Assembly (NCBI RefSeq): GCF_001641265.1
Contig: NW_020167545.1
Location: 434,001-498,000, forward strand
Source: Pseudogymnoascus destructans
Lineage: Eukaryota > Ascomycota > Leotiomycetes > Thelebolales > Thelebolaceae
Direction: 5' to 3'
DNA: 64,000 bases
Shown: piece after piece, positions 11,190 through 22,723 of the stretch
How the letters are laid out: every line of letters starts with the position of its first letter
Position numbering within the stretch: position 1 is the stretch's first letter
Notes under the pieces: generated by a model
Database searches by the model: none
What the model saw: the letters and a program-made list of their open reading frames with translations, nothing else
What the model was told of the DNA's origin: nothing
Translations under genes and position numbers: made by a program

Positions 11190-11701
11190 AATCTTCCTCG
11201 CAATCCCTCCAGCACATGAGGGAGTTATCGGAAATGAGAAGGCACACAAATGGGCCCAGATGGCAACTAAGAAAAGCGCGCAACCAACTGGAAGTATGTT
11301 CCAGCAATTGAAATCTAGTTAATCCAAGGCCAAACCATAGATAAGTTTGATAGAATGAGATTTGGACGTTTTACCCCCGCAACCTTGACAAAGCACTCCC
11401 AGGGACACACATGCGAGCAATCTACAACCAACTTCGAGCTTCTGAGGCAAGGATCCTTGTTCAGCTTAGAACCAATCACTCACCCTTAAACGAATACTTG
11501 CACAGTATTAGAGTAAGGGACTCTGGAACATGCTCATGTGGAATGGCAGTAGAGACAGCACAACACTTCCTCTTTGAATGCCGAAACTGGACGCAAGATA
11601 GAGAGGAGTTGAGGGCCGCAATGGGAGAGAGATGGGCTGACCTATCCTATGCACTAGAAGAAGCATTGGTGTTGTTTTTGGTCTCCTATCCGTTAGGATA
11701 G
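11190..11701 (+). pseudogene. LINE 3' remnant: RNase H end and CCHC-type C-terminal domain
   Basis: Two frames of a Tad-like non-LTR retrotransposon. The first (to 11322) reads IPPAHEGVIGNEKAHKWAQMATKKS, the end of an RNase H domain (GNEKA..WA). The second (11411-11701) reads LRTNHSPLNEYLHSIRVRDSGTCSCGMAVETAQHFLFECRNW, the C-terminal zinc-binding region (CSCG, then H and C). A frameshift separates the parts and the reverse transcriptase is absent, so this is a 5'-truncated dead insertion, typical of LINE integration. Confidence 0.75.
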
Positions 11702-11841
11702 GTAGGAGAGGTATGTTGCCACCGGGAGCTTCGTAACGGAGTCGAACCGTTGTTCCATCACTCTTCTGTTTGGTATTTCGGGGTTGGGGGTTCTCATTTG
11801 TATGGGTAAAGAGAGGCCCGTCGTCGCCCTTTATAATTCAA

Positions 11842-14564
11842 TCATATGTGGAGTGTAGCATTTGGTGATATCGGTGGAGTGTCCCACTGTCCCTCTTCAG
11901 GCGTTTGAGTTGGGGCAATGGGGTCCGTTGTGAGGGTATTCGTAGTCTGTAGTTGACTTAGGTCGTAGTGTAAATGTGAAGGGAGATTGTGGAGGCATTG
12001 CAGTCCCTTAAGGATGCGGATATCTCGCGGGTTCTCATTCCAGACTTTTGTAAAGCTGGTCTCGTTGTAGACAGCGTTTCGGTATATTTCTTTGGTGCTT
12101 AGCACCCTTTCCGAAAGGATGCGCTGGAGCATCATTGCATGGTAGGCTTTGCAGGCGCTTTCTTCTGTCCAGAGGTAAATTGGGTTTTCGAAGGAGTGTG
12201 AGAGGTATGCTTTCCACAAGCTCCAAATTGCTGTGCGGCCGATGGATTGCCATTGGCGCGGTGCGATGCGATCGTGAGATGGCCCAAAGGCCATGAGGGC
12301 CTTGAGTTCATTCATTGATCGAGGGATTAGGGCAGGGAGGTCAGAGACCTGCTGCCATATTGTTGCCACGATAGCCCAAACGGCTTGTGCCACAGTGCAG
12401 GAAATCCAGATATGATCGGTTGTGAAATCGCAGTGGTGGATGGGGCACAGTTGAAGTGATTCAGGGATCCATTCCAGAGATTTTCCGGTTTGGACTTTGT
12501 TATATAGGAGGCGCCAGAGGAGGTCGCCGGCTTTATTATAGCTGTGGCTGTTGCGGACGGATTTCCAGAGGGTGGCGGCAGAATATGATATTCCTGTGCG
12601 TGCTCGGTATGCCGTGAGGACATTCGTAGCAGCCTCTGAGAAGTTGACTTTCTGGAGCCTTCTTATTCGTAGTACTTTGTACGCTGTGGTAAACTTTAGG
12701 TTGTAGAGGGGGATGAGTGTTTTCTCATATTGTACGAAGTATTCATTATGCGGTGGGTCTGAAGGATCGTAGGTTAAGAAGGCGGTGGTGTGAAGGACAG
12801 CTTTCCATGCTTGAGAAATTTCTGCAATGAGGCGTTCTATTGCACGGCGGGCTTCTGATGACTTCTGTGGTGTAAGGGAGGGTGGAGTGATCGGCTGGTT
12901 GATATCTGGATCCCAGATGTCGCCGAACATGGAGGCCCCTGATTCCGTAAGTGTTTTCCAGATGCCGCTACCCATCGTCTCGCTCCTGCCCCAGAGTGGT
13001 TTCCTAATAGTAGGTGATACCATATGGGGGTTCGGAGGAGCTCGAGGTTCGACTTAGGGGGGGCAATTGTGATAACTCCATCAGTGATGTTCTTATGGTA
13101 TAGTTTGCGCCACCGTATCCAGACAGCATTGAGTTCTGGGGGGACTTTGTGAACAGCGGATATCCATTGTATCCAAGGCTGGTTTATAGCGCTTGGAATT
13201 AGGGAATTGGTTGAGGGCTGTTGATTTTGATTTCTCGGGCGAGTTGTGCCCATGGTAGTTCAGGATGTTTCATTGCTCGGGCTACTGTGGAGAGGACTGT
13301 AGCGTTTAGAACGCTTTCCATATCAATACAACCAATGCCGCCTTGAGAGAGCGGGCAGCATGTTTGTAGATTGAGGATGGTTTTGTGCCTTTGATCGTCC
13401 CATACTAGTCGGTAATACTCTGCGTCGAGTTCTTTCTTGAATTGTAGTGGGACGTCAAGGAAGCAGAATAAATATCTTGGGAGGGACATCATGAGGGAAT
13501 TGGCGATGAGTACTCTGCCTTTGATCGACAGGTAACTTTAGCCATCGGTTTGAGACCTTCTTGAATTTTTGTAGGATGGTATCCCAGTGGTTTCGTACTT
13601 GGTCCTCGATATCAGTGCCGACTGGGACCCCTAGGTGGACATAGGGATTGTCTGGGCTGATTCGTTGGACGAGTGGAATATTGATCTCAGGGGAGTCCCC
13701 TACTAGGAGTAGGTATGATTTCCCCCAGTTGATACGGGATCCTGAAGCGTAGGCGTAGTCCTCTAGGATTTGGCTTACATGGTCGGCTTCTTGGGATCGG
13801 ATGATAATTGCAGTATCGTCTGCGTACATGGAGCAGACGATTTTTTGTGTGCCGGCGTACACCCCTTGCAGTAATGGGTCTTGAGCGAGGAGTTGAGCTA
13901 AACTCTCAATTACTGCAATGAAAAGAGGGCAGCTTATGGGGTTGCCTTGTCGGACCCCACAGCTGATTCTTATTTCAGGGCTGAAGTGGCCGTTGATGAA
14001 GACTCGCACTGTGGCATCTTTGTAGAGAGTTTTGATCCAGTTGACGAAGCAGGTTGGTACTCCAAGTCTGTCTAGAGATGCCCATAGGAATATGTGGCTC
14101 ACTCTATCGTAGGCTTTCTCCTGGTCGAGGAATAGGATGGCGATCCCAGTTTCTCCTAGTCGGTGGTGCTTGCCGATGAGGTATTGTATGGTTCTTATAT
14201 TGTCGTCGATGAGTCGGCCAGGAAGGAAGGCGGTTTGGTGTGGTCCGAGGGCAGAGCCAAGGGCTTTGATAAGGCGTTTCATGAGGATTTCAGTGAATAT
14301 TTTGTAGTTGGCATTCATGATTGACAGAGGGCGGTAGTTCTTGAGGTCTGCTACGTCGCCTTTGTCTTTATATAGAAGGGTGAGAACTCCATCGGTCCAG
14401 TGCTTAGTGATTCCGCCATCGTTGAGAATGGTGTTAAAGAGTCCATGTAGGTGAGTTAGGATAAGAGGCTCGGTATCGTTGGTGCGTAGGAGTAGAGCTT
14501 TGTAGAACTCTGAGTGTAGTCCATCGATTCCCGGGGACTTTCCCAGGGCCGCTCCGCAGATCAA
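11842..14564 (-). pseudogene. LINE reverse transcriptase, 5'-truncated, frameshifted
   Basis: A non-LTR reverse transcriptase read leftwards. Block 14564-13455: KSPGIDGLHSEFYK, LKNYRPLSIMNANYKIFTEIL, QTAFLPGRLIDDNI, LDQEKAYDRVSH, GVRQGNPISCPLF and the catalytic MYADDTAI. Frameshifts move the frame near 13470, 13220 and 12990. The last block (13023-11842) contains QLCPIHHCDFTTDHIWISC, the zf-RVT-type C-terminal domain. Endonuclease and ORF1 are missing beyond 14564. The YADD motif is intact, but the frameshifts make it inactive. Its orientation is opposite to the smaller LINE remnant to its left. Confidence 0.85.
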
Positions 14565-14644
14565 AGCTAAGATCTTTGTGTTTGTTGATCGACTTTATGA
14601 GTTGTGCCGCCTGCGCATTAGATATTTAGTTAGGTAAGGCAGCG

Positions 14645-14870
14645 ATGGCCAAGATCCTTCAACTTCGTCAACAACAGCGCTTGTTTCGTTCCCGTGCTAA
14701 GGGCATGCTTCGTCGTGGTCTAAAAACCATGGATGAGCTAGATGAAGCGGAGAAAAAGGAGCGTAGGGAGGCAGAGGCCAAAGGGACTCTTGCACACCCC
14801 TCCCACTACTGTCTCTGAGGGCGTAGCCCCTGACCAAGACTTCTTCGCAGTCCTGTCTCCTGGCTTCTTT
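14645..14870 (+). pseudogene. C-terminal fragment of a pogo-type transposase
   Basis: Frame from ATG 14645: MAKILQLRQQQRLFRSRAKGMLRRGLKTMDELDEAEKK to a stop at 14818. The next frame continues VSEGVAPDQDFFAVLSPGFFECWG. This Arg/Lys-rich helix followed by an acidic tail resembles the extreme C-terminus of fungal pogo/Fot-like DDE transposases (from memory). The catalytic part is absent; the LINE remnant abuts on the left and the Gypsy integrase on the right. Confidence 0.5.
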
Positions 14871-14883
14871 GAATGTTGGGGTG

Positions 14884-15443
14884 TCAACGGTGAAATGCCT
14901 CCAGCAGCTCTGGACAGCTAAGGTTTCCTACCGTTTCCCATGAATTGTCTGTAGGTTCATAACCTTTCCATTTGATCAAAAACTCTTCTTTGCGTCCTAC
15001 TAACCATCTGTCTAGGATCGCTTCGACTTCATATTTAATGATCTCATTTTCTGGTTGGAGTTCTGTATCGGTCGCAATCGGGGTGTTTCCTCTTGCTGGT
15101 TCCAATAGTGAGACATGAAATACCGGATGTAGTCTAGACTTCTTGGGTAGCTGCAGTCTGTAATTAACTGAGCTGACTTTGTTCAATATTTTGAATGGTC
15201 CCAATTTCTTGAAGTCCAACTCCGTACTTGGTCGTTTCGTTTTGATGTGTTTCAGGAGTAGATATACTTTATCCCCCTCCTTGAAGGCAGGTTCCATACT
15301 GCGCTTCTTGTTTGCATACGCAGCAGATCGTTCATTTAAGAATGGGATGTCTGCCGCAAGTTGTTCATGGAACGATTTGAGTTGTTCCACAGCGATCATA
15401 GCTTGTTCTGTTTTTGATTCATCCGGTCGTGGTTGTCTATATG
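14884..15443 (-). pseudogene. Ty3/Gypsy chromovirus integrase C-terminus with chromodomain
   Basis: Read leftwards: FNERS-like region NERSAAYANKKRSMEPAFKEGDKVYLL, then LGPFKILNKVSSVNYRLQLP, HPVFHVSLLEP (the GPY/F-module region of Gypsy integrases), then a chromodomain YEVEAILDRWLVGRKEEFLIKWKGYEPTDNSWE and NLSCPELLEAF. Chromodomains guide such elements to histone-marked chromatin. The upstream integrase core and pol are gone because an LTR-B copy starts at 15444. It ends with a stop at 14884. Confidence 0.9.
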
Positions 15444-15816
15444 TGTTACGGCTAAGTGCTAGTGCTATGGCTAGCACTTATGGCTGCAACCTCACGTGAT
15501 GGATAACATTGGATATCATGGATATTATGTTATCCATGTTATCCACGGAACGGAATGTTATGTGATGGATAACATTGGATATCTTGGATATTATGTTATC
15601 CATGTTATCCATGGATATCCCTTTGGCACGGCATCACTATATAAGTAGATAGTATTTCCTTAGATAGGAGCTTCGTGCTCAACTCATATAGTATTCTTTA
15701 CAATACTGTAACGTGTTACTTGGAAAGCCTTTGTGTCTAATCCCCTGCCTCCTCTGTCAAGTCAACCTTCCGCAAGAAACCTCTGTGTCTTCTATCGTTT
15801 AGAAGTTAGCGTTACA
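15444..15816 (+). repeat. LTR-B copy 1
   Basis: 373 bp starting TGTTACGG and ending GCGTTACA. Its 3' half matches, in inverted orientation, the 398-bp solo LTR at 44167-44564. The 5' half holds two copies of a roughly 60-bp unit built from GGATAACAT and ATGTTATCC inverted words. I find no target duplication, so it may belong to a truncated element. ATATAAGTAG near 15638 is a plausible TATA region. Confidence 0.75.
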
Positions 15817-16511
15817 TTAATACTCAAGACTTGTTATCTGTTGCTCTTACTGCAAAGCATAGCAGACTTATCCTTAAAGTCGTAATAGATCCATTAGCTA
15901 GAGAGCACAGAGCGCTTAGCTTTAACAATCCTAATGACGAGGATATACTAGATGATTCTGTAGAAGAAAGGCAAAGTGAGAACAGCGCTAAGAGTGTTCA
16001 CTCTATAGACTCAACAATCCCCTAAAAACACCAACCCTAATACTAACACCAATGCTAGTACTACAAGGAACTTCAGCTCCTTGTGGCTAGTTAAGTAGTC
16101 AAGGAAGACGCCTTCGTAGACGGCTCTGAACTTTGTCACCATCTTAGACTCAATTGCTCCTTAAAGGGCGATTGAATACACAGGCTGCTGACTAGTATTA
16201 TCTGCCTTTGAGTCATTTATAAGTATGGTAAGGATCAGTATAGGCAGAGTAATGCAACAGGGTAGGGAGGGCAGCAGGAAAGTGAGAACAGGAACATTAA
16301 TAATCCTGTAATTACCTTGCAGTTCTAGCAAGTCAATCATCAGATCTAGGAACTATAGGAAGGCTAAGCTGAATTAAAGCAAGGCTAGACTACAATGATA
16401 TCTCTTCTTTAGCAGGCTTTACACAGGCCTACCTAACAAAGCGTTCCAATCGAAAGTACAGGTAGTAGCAAAGAATATGACAGGTAGAGGGTTGGATAGA
16501 GTTGAGTAATA
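15817..16511. other. AT-rich stretch after LTR-B; one short open frame
   Basis: A plus-strand frame at 15831-16025 (64 codons, acidic end) directly follows the LTR and could be an internal remnant of the LTR-B element, but I recognise no domain. The rest has no supported feature. Confidence 0.35.
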
Positions 16512-17437
16512 TGTCATACTGACATTCGTTGCACTCAGTTTGCTATCAAACTCAAGAGCAAACTTGGAAATCTCCTCCTCAAACCTACAAGTCACTATAC
16601 ATATTTTGGCTTATCACACCAACAACAAGAGCAATACTACTCAACGATTGCTACAACCATCTATGATTCATTACACGTCATCGCTCCTTAGTTACTGCGC
16701 CGATATTACCACATAGCATATCTCTACAACCCTCTATGATTCATTACATGACATCACTCATACTACCACATGACATATCTCTACCAACTAGAGGCCTAGG
16801 AGCATGAACGATAGCTCTAAAAGCTCCTACGAACCTCTATGATTCATTACATGTCATCGATCTTTAGTTACCCACAAGATTGGTTAAGTTATGACATAAT
16901 TTGTCTATGACATAATTTGTCTATGACATAATTTGTCTATAGGGGTACTCTGACCTTGGACCTCCTTTTACTTCCTATAGGCTACGAACCTAAGAGATGG
17001 TTCTATGGGATTCTCTTACGTCGACTACAGTTACCAAGCCTGGTAAGTCATGGAAAGTCTTAGAAAATGAGAGAACTACACTCCTTTAGCATAAATAGGA
17101 TTGCCCTTTCCTTAAGAAAGGGCAAGCAGACAATACAGTAAATCGACTATCACATACTTCCACGTCTTTTCCAAGCTTCCAAGCATTCATCTTGTTACTC
17201 CTTGTTTCTGAAAAGTCAGTGAGGTGTTAACCTCTGACTTACCCCTGAGTTCCCAGACTCAACATTTGTTGCAACTTGTCTGAACCACTTCACTACATCA
17301 CACACCTGATTGCTGCGTTGTGGAATAGTCTAAGCTACAACCCTTTGGCTCTGTTTCCTAAGACAGTGTGTTGTCTTAGTAAAATCATCCCTTCCTTGGG
17401 TGGCTAGATTCTCACATCTGGTGCACCCACCATTACA
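16512..17437 (+). repeat. LTR-A copy 3, solo LTR, TSD TAATA
   Basis: Complete 926-bp LTR flanked by TAATA at 16507-16511 and 17438-17442. It shows the family's internal landmarks: a TATA-like GCATAAATAG near 17089, a near-perfect hairpin GCCCTTTCCTTAAGAAAG at 17103 and a short hairpin at 17358-17379 (stem CTAAGACA). The interval GACATAATTTGTCTAT is triplicated near 16880-16940. Confidence 0.9.
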
Positions 17438-17461
17438 TAATACATATATATCCTAGCTAGT

Positions 17462-17989
17462 TGTAATGGTGGGTGCCCCAGATGTGAGAATCTAGCCACC
17501 CAAGGAAGGGATGATTTTACTAAGACAACACACTGTCTTAGAAAACAGAGCCAAAGGGTCGTAGCTTAGACCATTCCACATTGCAGCAATCAGGTGTATG
17601 ATGTAGTGGAGTGGTTTAGACAAGTTGTAACAAATGTTGAGTCTGAGGACTCAGGGATAAGTCAGAGGTTAGCACCTCACTGACTTTTCAGAAACAAGGA
17701 GTAACAAGATTAATGCATGGAAGCTTGGAAAAGACGTGGAAGTATGTGATAGTCGATTTACTGTATTGTCTGCTTGCCCTTTCTTAAGGAAAGGGCAATC
17801 CTATTTATGCTAAAGGAGTGTAGTTCTCTCATTTTCCAAGACTTTCCATGACTAACCAGGCTTGGTAACTGTAGTCGATGTAAGAGAATCCCATAGAACC
17901 ATCTCCTAGGTTCCTAGCCTATAAGAAGTGAAAGGAGGTCCAAGGTCAGAGTACCCCTATAGACAAATTATGTCATAACTTAACCAACA
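17462..17989 (-). repeat. LTR-A copy 4, truncated
   Basis: The terminal 528 bp of an LTR-A read leftwards (its 3' end at 17462). The remainder is replaced by copy 5. It starts 24 bp after copy 3, giving a tail-to-tail inverted pair. Confidence 0.85.
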
Positions 17990-18303
17990 TGTAATGGTGG
18001 GTGCACCAGATATGAGAATCTAGCCACCCAAGGAAGGGATGAATTTACTAAGACAACACACTGTCTTAGGAAACAGAGCCAAAGGGTTGTAGCTTAGACT
18101 ATTCCACAACGCAGCAATCAGGTGTATGATGTGGTGAAGTGGTTTAGACAAGTTGCAACAAATGTTGAGTTTGAGAACTCAGGGGTAAGTCAGAGGTTAG
18201 CACCTCACTGACTTTTCAGAAACAAGGAGTAATAAGATGAATGCTTGGAAGCTTGTAAAAGACGGGGAAGTATGTGATAGTCGATTTACTGTATTGCCTG
18301 CTT
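17990..18303 (-). repeat. LTR-A copy 5, truncated
   Basis: 314 bp from the LTR-A 3' end (17990) inward, stopping abruptly at gag sequence. Copies 4 and 5 lie in tandem in the same orientation, a product of insertion or unequal recombination. Confidence 0.85.
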
Positions 18304-20319
18304 GGGATTTTTCAAGTTTTTCAGGAATAGCAGTTGTGACTGTGTCTGAGGCTGCTATATGTTTTGAATCAGCACTCCCCCGTGCTGAATAGCACTCCTG
18401 AATTCTGTGTCCCCCTTTGCCACAGTATAAACAAAGGTTGTTGTCCATTCTGTGTTTTCTTTCTGTCATACTGACATTCGTTGCACTCAGTTTGCTATCA
18501 AACTCAAGAGCAAACTTAGAAATCTCCTCCTCAAACCTACAAGTCACCATACATATCTTGGCTTATCACACCAACAACAGAAGCAATACTACTCAATGAT
18601 TGCTGCAAACTCTTCTACTACATCTGTTTATGCTACATACATCACGGCATATCATTTGGACACTCATTGAACAAGTTATTAAGAAAATCTCCTCCTTAAG
18701 GGGGTGGGTCAATACTACCACATGGCATATCTCTACCAACTAGAGGCCTAGGAACATGAACGATAGCTCTAGAAGCTTCTACAACCCTCTATGATTCATT
18801 ACACGTCATCGCTCCTTAGTTACCCACAAGATTGGTTAAGTTATGACATAATTTGTCTATAGGTACTCTGACCTTGGACCTCCTTTTCACTTCCTATAGG
18901 CTAGGAACCCAAGAGATGGTTCTATGGGATTCTCTTACGTTCACTACATGATTAGCAAGCTAGTTGTGGGTCGCACTTGATTTCTAATACATTTACCAAG
19001 CCTGGTTAGTCATGGAAAGTCATGGAAAATAAGAGAACTACACTCCTTTGGCATAAATAGGATTGCCCTTTCCTTAAGAAAGGGCAAGCAGGCAATACAG
19101 TAAATCGACTAGCACATACTTCTACGTCTTTTCCAAGCTTCCAAGCATTGATCTTGTTATTCTCTGTTTTTGAAAAGTCAGTGAGGTGCTAACCTCTGAC
19201 TTACCCCTGAGTTCCCAGACTCAACATTTGTTGCAACTTGTCTAACCCACTTCACCACATCATACACCTGATTGCTGCGTTGTGGAATAGTCTAAGCTAC
19301 AACCCTTTGGCTCTGTTTCCTAAGACAGTGTGTTGTCTTAGTAAATTCATCCCTTCCTTGGGTGGCTAGATTCTCATATCTGGTGCACCCACCATTACAC
19401 TTTCTTGAGGGGTAAGTTTACCCCTTTTCAGTTTTTGAGGGTATCCTGTAGGCTGAGGTGCTGGATTTGCTGTAGATCTCTTTATAGAGGCGTCTAAGTC
19501 CATAGGTTCAGGTGCTGAGTCCTTAGCAGTTGGTGTAGAGGTGTAATTGTTGAAATTTCTTGTTGGATGCCAGTCTTGGTTCTTCTCCTTTCTTCTTTCA
19601 AAAAGCCTATCATCAAGTCTGACAGCTTTCTCTATAAGCGTTTGAAGTGTTGTAGGGCGTTCTTCTTTGCTGAGTTCATCCTTAATAGAGCTCCTGAGCC
19701 CTTGGTAGTAAGTGAAGACTAAGGCTTCTTCATTCCAAGTCAAGTGAGAAGTGATTCTCCTAAATTCTGTTGTATACTGAGCAGCAGAGGTCTTTTGACA
19801 TAGCTTCTGTAGCTCTCTTTCTGCTGTAGCAGTTTCGTTGATGTCTCCAAAGGTCCTGGTAAGTTCCTCTTGAAACTGGTCATAAGAGGTAATCAAAGGT
19901 GTAGTGGTATTTTGGTTGTTGCCACTAAGTCTTCTAAGATATGGCTCAAAGAAGTTGAATGCAGATCCACGGAGGTAGCTGGCAGCGAAATAGATCTTCT
20001 GAATGTCTGAGGTGAACTGATGAGGCCTGAGGGTGAAGTAGATGTCCAGTTGCATAAGAAATCCCTTCAACTTCCTCCTGTCTCCATGGTATAAATCTGG
20101 TGTTTGCACTTTAGGAAGTGCACCTGGGGTACTCGAAATATCCAGAGGAGCTGTGGGAAGCTCTGTATGATGTGTCTGAGTTGAAGATTGTGTTGCTGAA
20201 GTGTTGGCTTGAAAGGTGTTTTCCAAATTCTCAAGTTTGTTTGCTATAGTTTGTATAAAGGCAAACAGTTGTTGCATCTGCTGTTCAGCAGTAGTTGTAG
20301 GAGCTTGGTCGTCCTCCAT
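18304..20319 (-). pseudogene. Ty3/Gypsy gag, split by a solo LTR
   Basis: Read leftwards from ATG 20319 (MEDDQAPTTTAEQQMQQL). The first segment (20319-19400) is a capsid-type gag: LYHGDRRKLKGFLMQLDIYF, then a DINETATAERELQKLCQ-like helix and SAAQYTTEFRRI...LTWNEEALVFTYYQGL, the retrotransposon gag fold. The second segment (18463-18304) has the zinc knuckle CLYCGKGGHRIQEC (CX2CX4HX4C). LTR-A copy 6 with its 5-bp duplication sits exactly between, and removing it would leave the frame continuous. Pol is absent; copy 5 cuts the end. The start lies 52 bp after the LTR at 20372, so copy 7 is its 5' LTR. Confidence 0.9.
18464..19399 (+). repeat. LTR-A copy 6, solo LTR inserted in gag, TSD CTTTC
   Basis: 936 bp, flanked by CTTTC at 18459-18463 and 19400-19404. 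It is opposite in orientation to the gag it interrupts. The undisrupted version of this site is present in the window near 62956 in the second gag copy, which confirms the insertion boundaries. Confidence 0.95.
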
Positions 20320-20371
20320 TGTAGTATCGAAGTGCTGCTATAGAAATAGTTGAAGCTTGAAGCAGACAAGG

Positions 20372-21307
20372 TGTAATGGTGGGTGCACCAGATATGAGAA
20401 TCTAGCCACCCAAGGAAGGGATGAATTTACTAAGACAACACACTGTCTTAGGAAACAGAGCCAAAGGGTTGTAGCTTAGACTCTTCCACAATGCAGCAAT
20501 CAGGTGTATGATGTGGTGAAGTGGTTTAGACAAGTTGCAACAAATGTTGAGTCTGAGAACTCAGGGGTAAGTCAGAGGTTAGCACCTCACTGACTTTTCA
20601 AAAACAGATAATAACAAGATCAATGCTTGGAAGCTTGGAAAAGACGTAGAAGTATGTGCTAGTCGATTTACTGTATTGTCTGCTTGCCCTTTCTTAAGGA
20701 AAGGGCAATCCTATTTATGCCAAAGGAGTGTAGTTCTCTCATTTTCCATGACTTTCCATGACTAACCAGGCTTGGTAAATGTATTAGAAATCAAGTGCGA
20801 CCCACAACTAGCTTGCTAATCATGTAGTGAACGTAAGAGAATCCCATAGAACCATCTCTTGGGTTCCTAGCCTATAGGAAGTGAAAAGGAGGTCCAAGGT
20901 CAGAGTACCTATAGACAAATTATGTCATAACTTAACCAATCTTGTGGGTAACTAAGGAGCGATGACGTGTAATGAATCATAGAGGGTTGTAGAAGCTTCT
21001 AGAGCTATCGTTCATGTTCCTAGGCCTCTAGTTGGTAGAGATATGCCATGTGGTAGTATTGGCCCACCCCCTTAAGGAGGAGATTTTCTTAATAACTTGT
21101 TCAATGAGTGTCCAAATGATATGCCGTGATGTATGTAGCATAAACAGATGTAGTAGAAGAGTTTGCAGCAATCATTGAGTAGTATTGCTTCTGTTGTTGG
21201 TGTGATAAGCCAAGATATGTATGGTGACTTGTAGGTTTGAGGAGGAGATTTCTAAGTTTGCTCTTGAGTTTGATAGCAAACTGAGTGCAACGAATGTCAG
21301 TATGACA
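20372..21307 (-). repeat. LTR-A copy 7, 5' LTR of the split gag element
   Basis: 936-bp LTR read leftwards, ending CATTACA at 20372 and followed by the leader CCTTGTCTGCTTCAAGC and then gag. I see no tRNA 3'-end primer site (TGG...) after the LTR, so priming may be of another kind. Its outer edge at 21307 abuts another LTR-A fragment. Confidence 0.85.
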
Positions 21308-21490
21308 AGACTCAACATTTGTTGCAACTTGTCTGAACCACTTCACTACATCACACACCTGATTGCTGCGTTGTGGAATAGTCTAAGCTACAACCCTTTG
21401 GCTCTGTTTCCTAAGACAGTGTGTTGTCTTAGTAAAATCATCCCTTCCTTGGGTGGCTAGATTCTCACATCTGGTGCAGCCATCATTACA
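21308..21490 (+). repeat. LTR-A copy 8, 3'-end fragment
   Basis: The last 183 bp of an LTR-A in plus orientation, from GACTCAACATTTG to CATCATTACA. It is the target into which the copy 7 element inserted, and it truncates the pogo transposase on its right. Confidence 0.8.
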
Positions 21491-22723
21491 GTCAGCCTTG
21501 ACTGATGGTTCAGCATTGAGCAGCGTACGCAATGCTCGCTGGGGATTAAAAGGAAACAAGCCAGCGCCACGGTATGCTGACTCAATGTTCTGATGGTTGC
21601 ATACATCAAGCCGTGCCTGGATGTATGCCTCCATCCATTCATACTTCTGTATGCGCGCAAGTTGCGCTTGGTTGAGTGGGGAGAGCGCTGCTGTCAGACG
21701 CTTTTTTAGCGGGCCAAATATCGCAACATCCAGTGGTTGTAGTAAGTGCGATGTATGAGGGGGAAGTATCAGTAATACAATATGGTTCTGCATGCAATGC
21801 GCAATGAAACTCCCGCTAATGTGTGAGTCATGGCCATCACATATAAGAAGCCGGTGCTGACCATCTGCTTTTGTACATGTTGTTGGCTCGAAGATGCGTT
21901 TTAACCACTCCAACCCATGGAGGTTGCTTGTCCAGCCTTTTGTATTCGCAGAGAAGAACCACTGGTCGATGACTGCGGGCGGAATCCATGATTGGAGAAC
22001 ATTCTTGCCCTTAAAGATCCCGAGGGGTGGGAGGATGGTTCCGTCTGCGCAGATGCACTCGACCATCGAAACCCATTCCTGACGGCCAGGATGCGCTTGA
22101 TGCTTCGTACGAAGCGTTGAATCAAGTATAATTCGAGTAGATTCCATTGTCCCAATCGAAAATCTGGATTCATCCATGTTATATGTGTTCTCTTGCGTGA
22201 TTCCAAACTCTTGAACCACCTTGGTGTATGCGTTAAACCATGCCGTAAGCACTGGTTTTGTTGCACCGTCCATGCGTACAGTTTCGATCCGTCGCCCAAT
22301 AGCGACCTGTAGATGGGGATGTCGTTGTATGAATCGTGGTACCCAGTCGTGACTGAGGGAAAATCGTGGTTGGGGTAGAAGTAAGTTTGGCGTCGCGTCG
22401 TCAAAATTGAGTGACCAGTGCGACCGGAGTTCTTCAGCTATTTCCTTCAACAACCGATGCCCTGGAGAATAACCGCTGATTGTTAGGTTTTTAATCCACT
22501 TTAGAAGTATCTGTTCTTGCGCGCCTGATAAATTCTGCTGTTTCTGGCGGGCTTGGGAGCGTGTCAAACCTCCATTGACGCGTCGCGTCACTGAACTCTT
22601 CGGCAGCCCCAGAACTTTCTCAGCATGATATGCACTCTTATACTTCTTAGATTGGACGTCTAATACTGCCTGGGCTATTAAAGTTTCACGCTCAGCAACA
22701 CCCAGGCTTTTACAGCGAACCAT
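21491..22723 (-). pseudogene. pogo/Fot-type DDE transposase, C-terminally truncated
   Basis: Read leftwards from ATG 22723 (MVRCKSLGVAERETLIAQAV), 411 codons remain. Order: a Psq-type HTH (residues ~5-55, ending LGLPKSSVTRRVNGG), a CENP-B-type HTH (SGYSPGHRLLKEIAEEL...WVPRFIQRHPHL) and the DDE_1 core with Asp in YNMDESRF, Asp in LICDGHDSHIS and Asp in LLQPLDVAIFGPLK. All three catalytic Asp are present. The frame runs into LTR-A sequence at 21490, removing the C-terminal tail. The frame is otherwise open, so truncation looks recent. Confidence 0.9.

Noticed and set aside
15444..15816. LTR-B copy 1 as a solo LTR with target duplication
   Set aside because: Flanks ATATG and TTAAT do not match, so I call it only an LTR copy.
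22106..22111. CGTACG inside a 12-bp palindrome in the pogo transposase
   Set aside because: Single occurrence outside the Copia LTR boundaries; the count outside the element matches chance.
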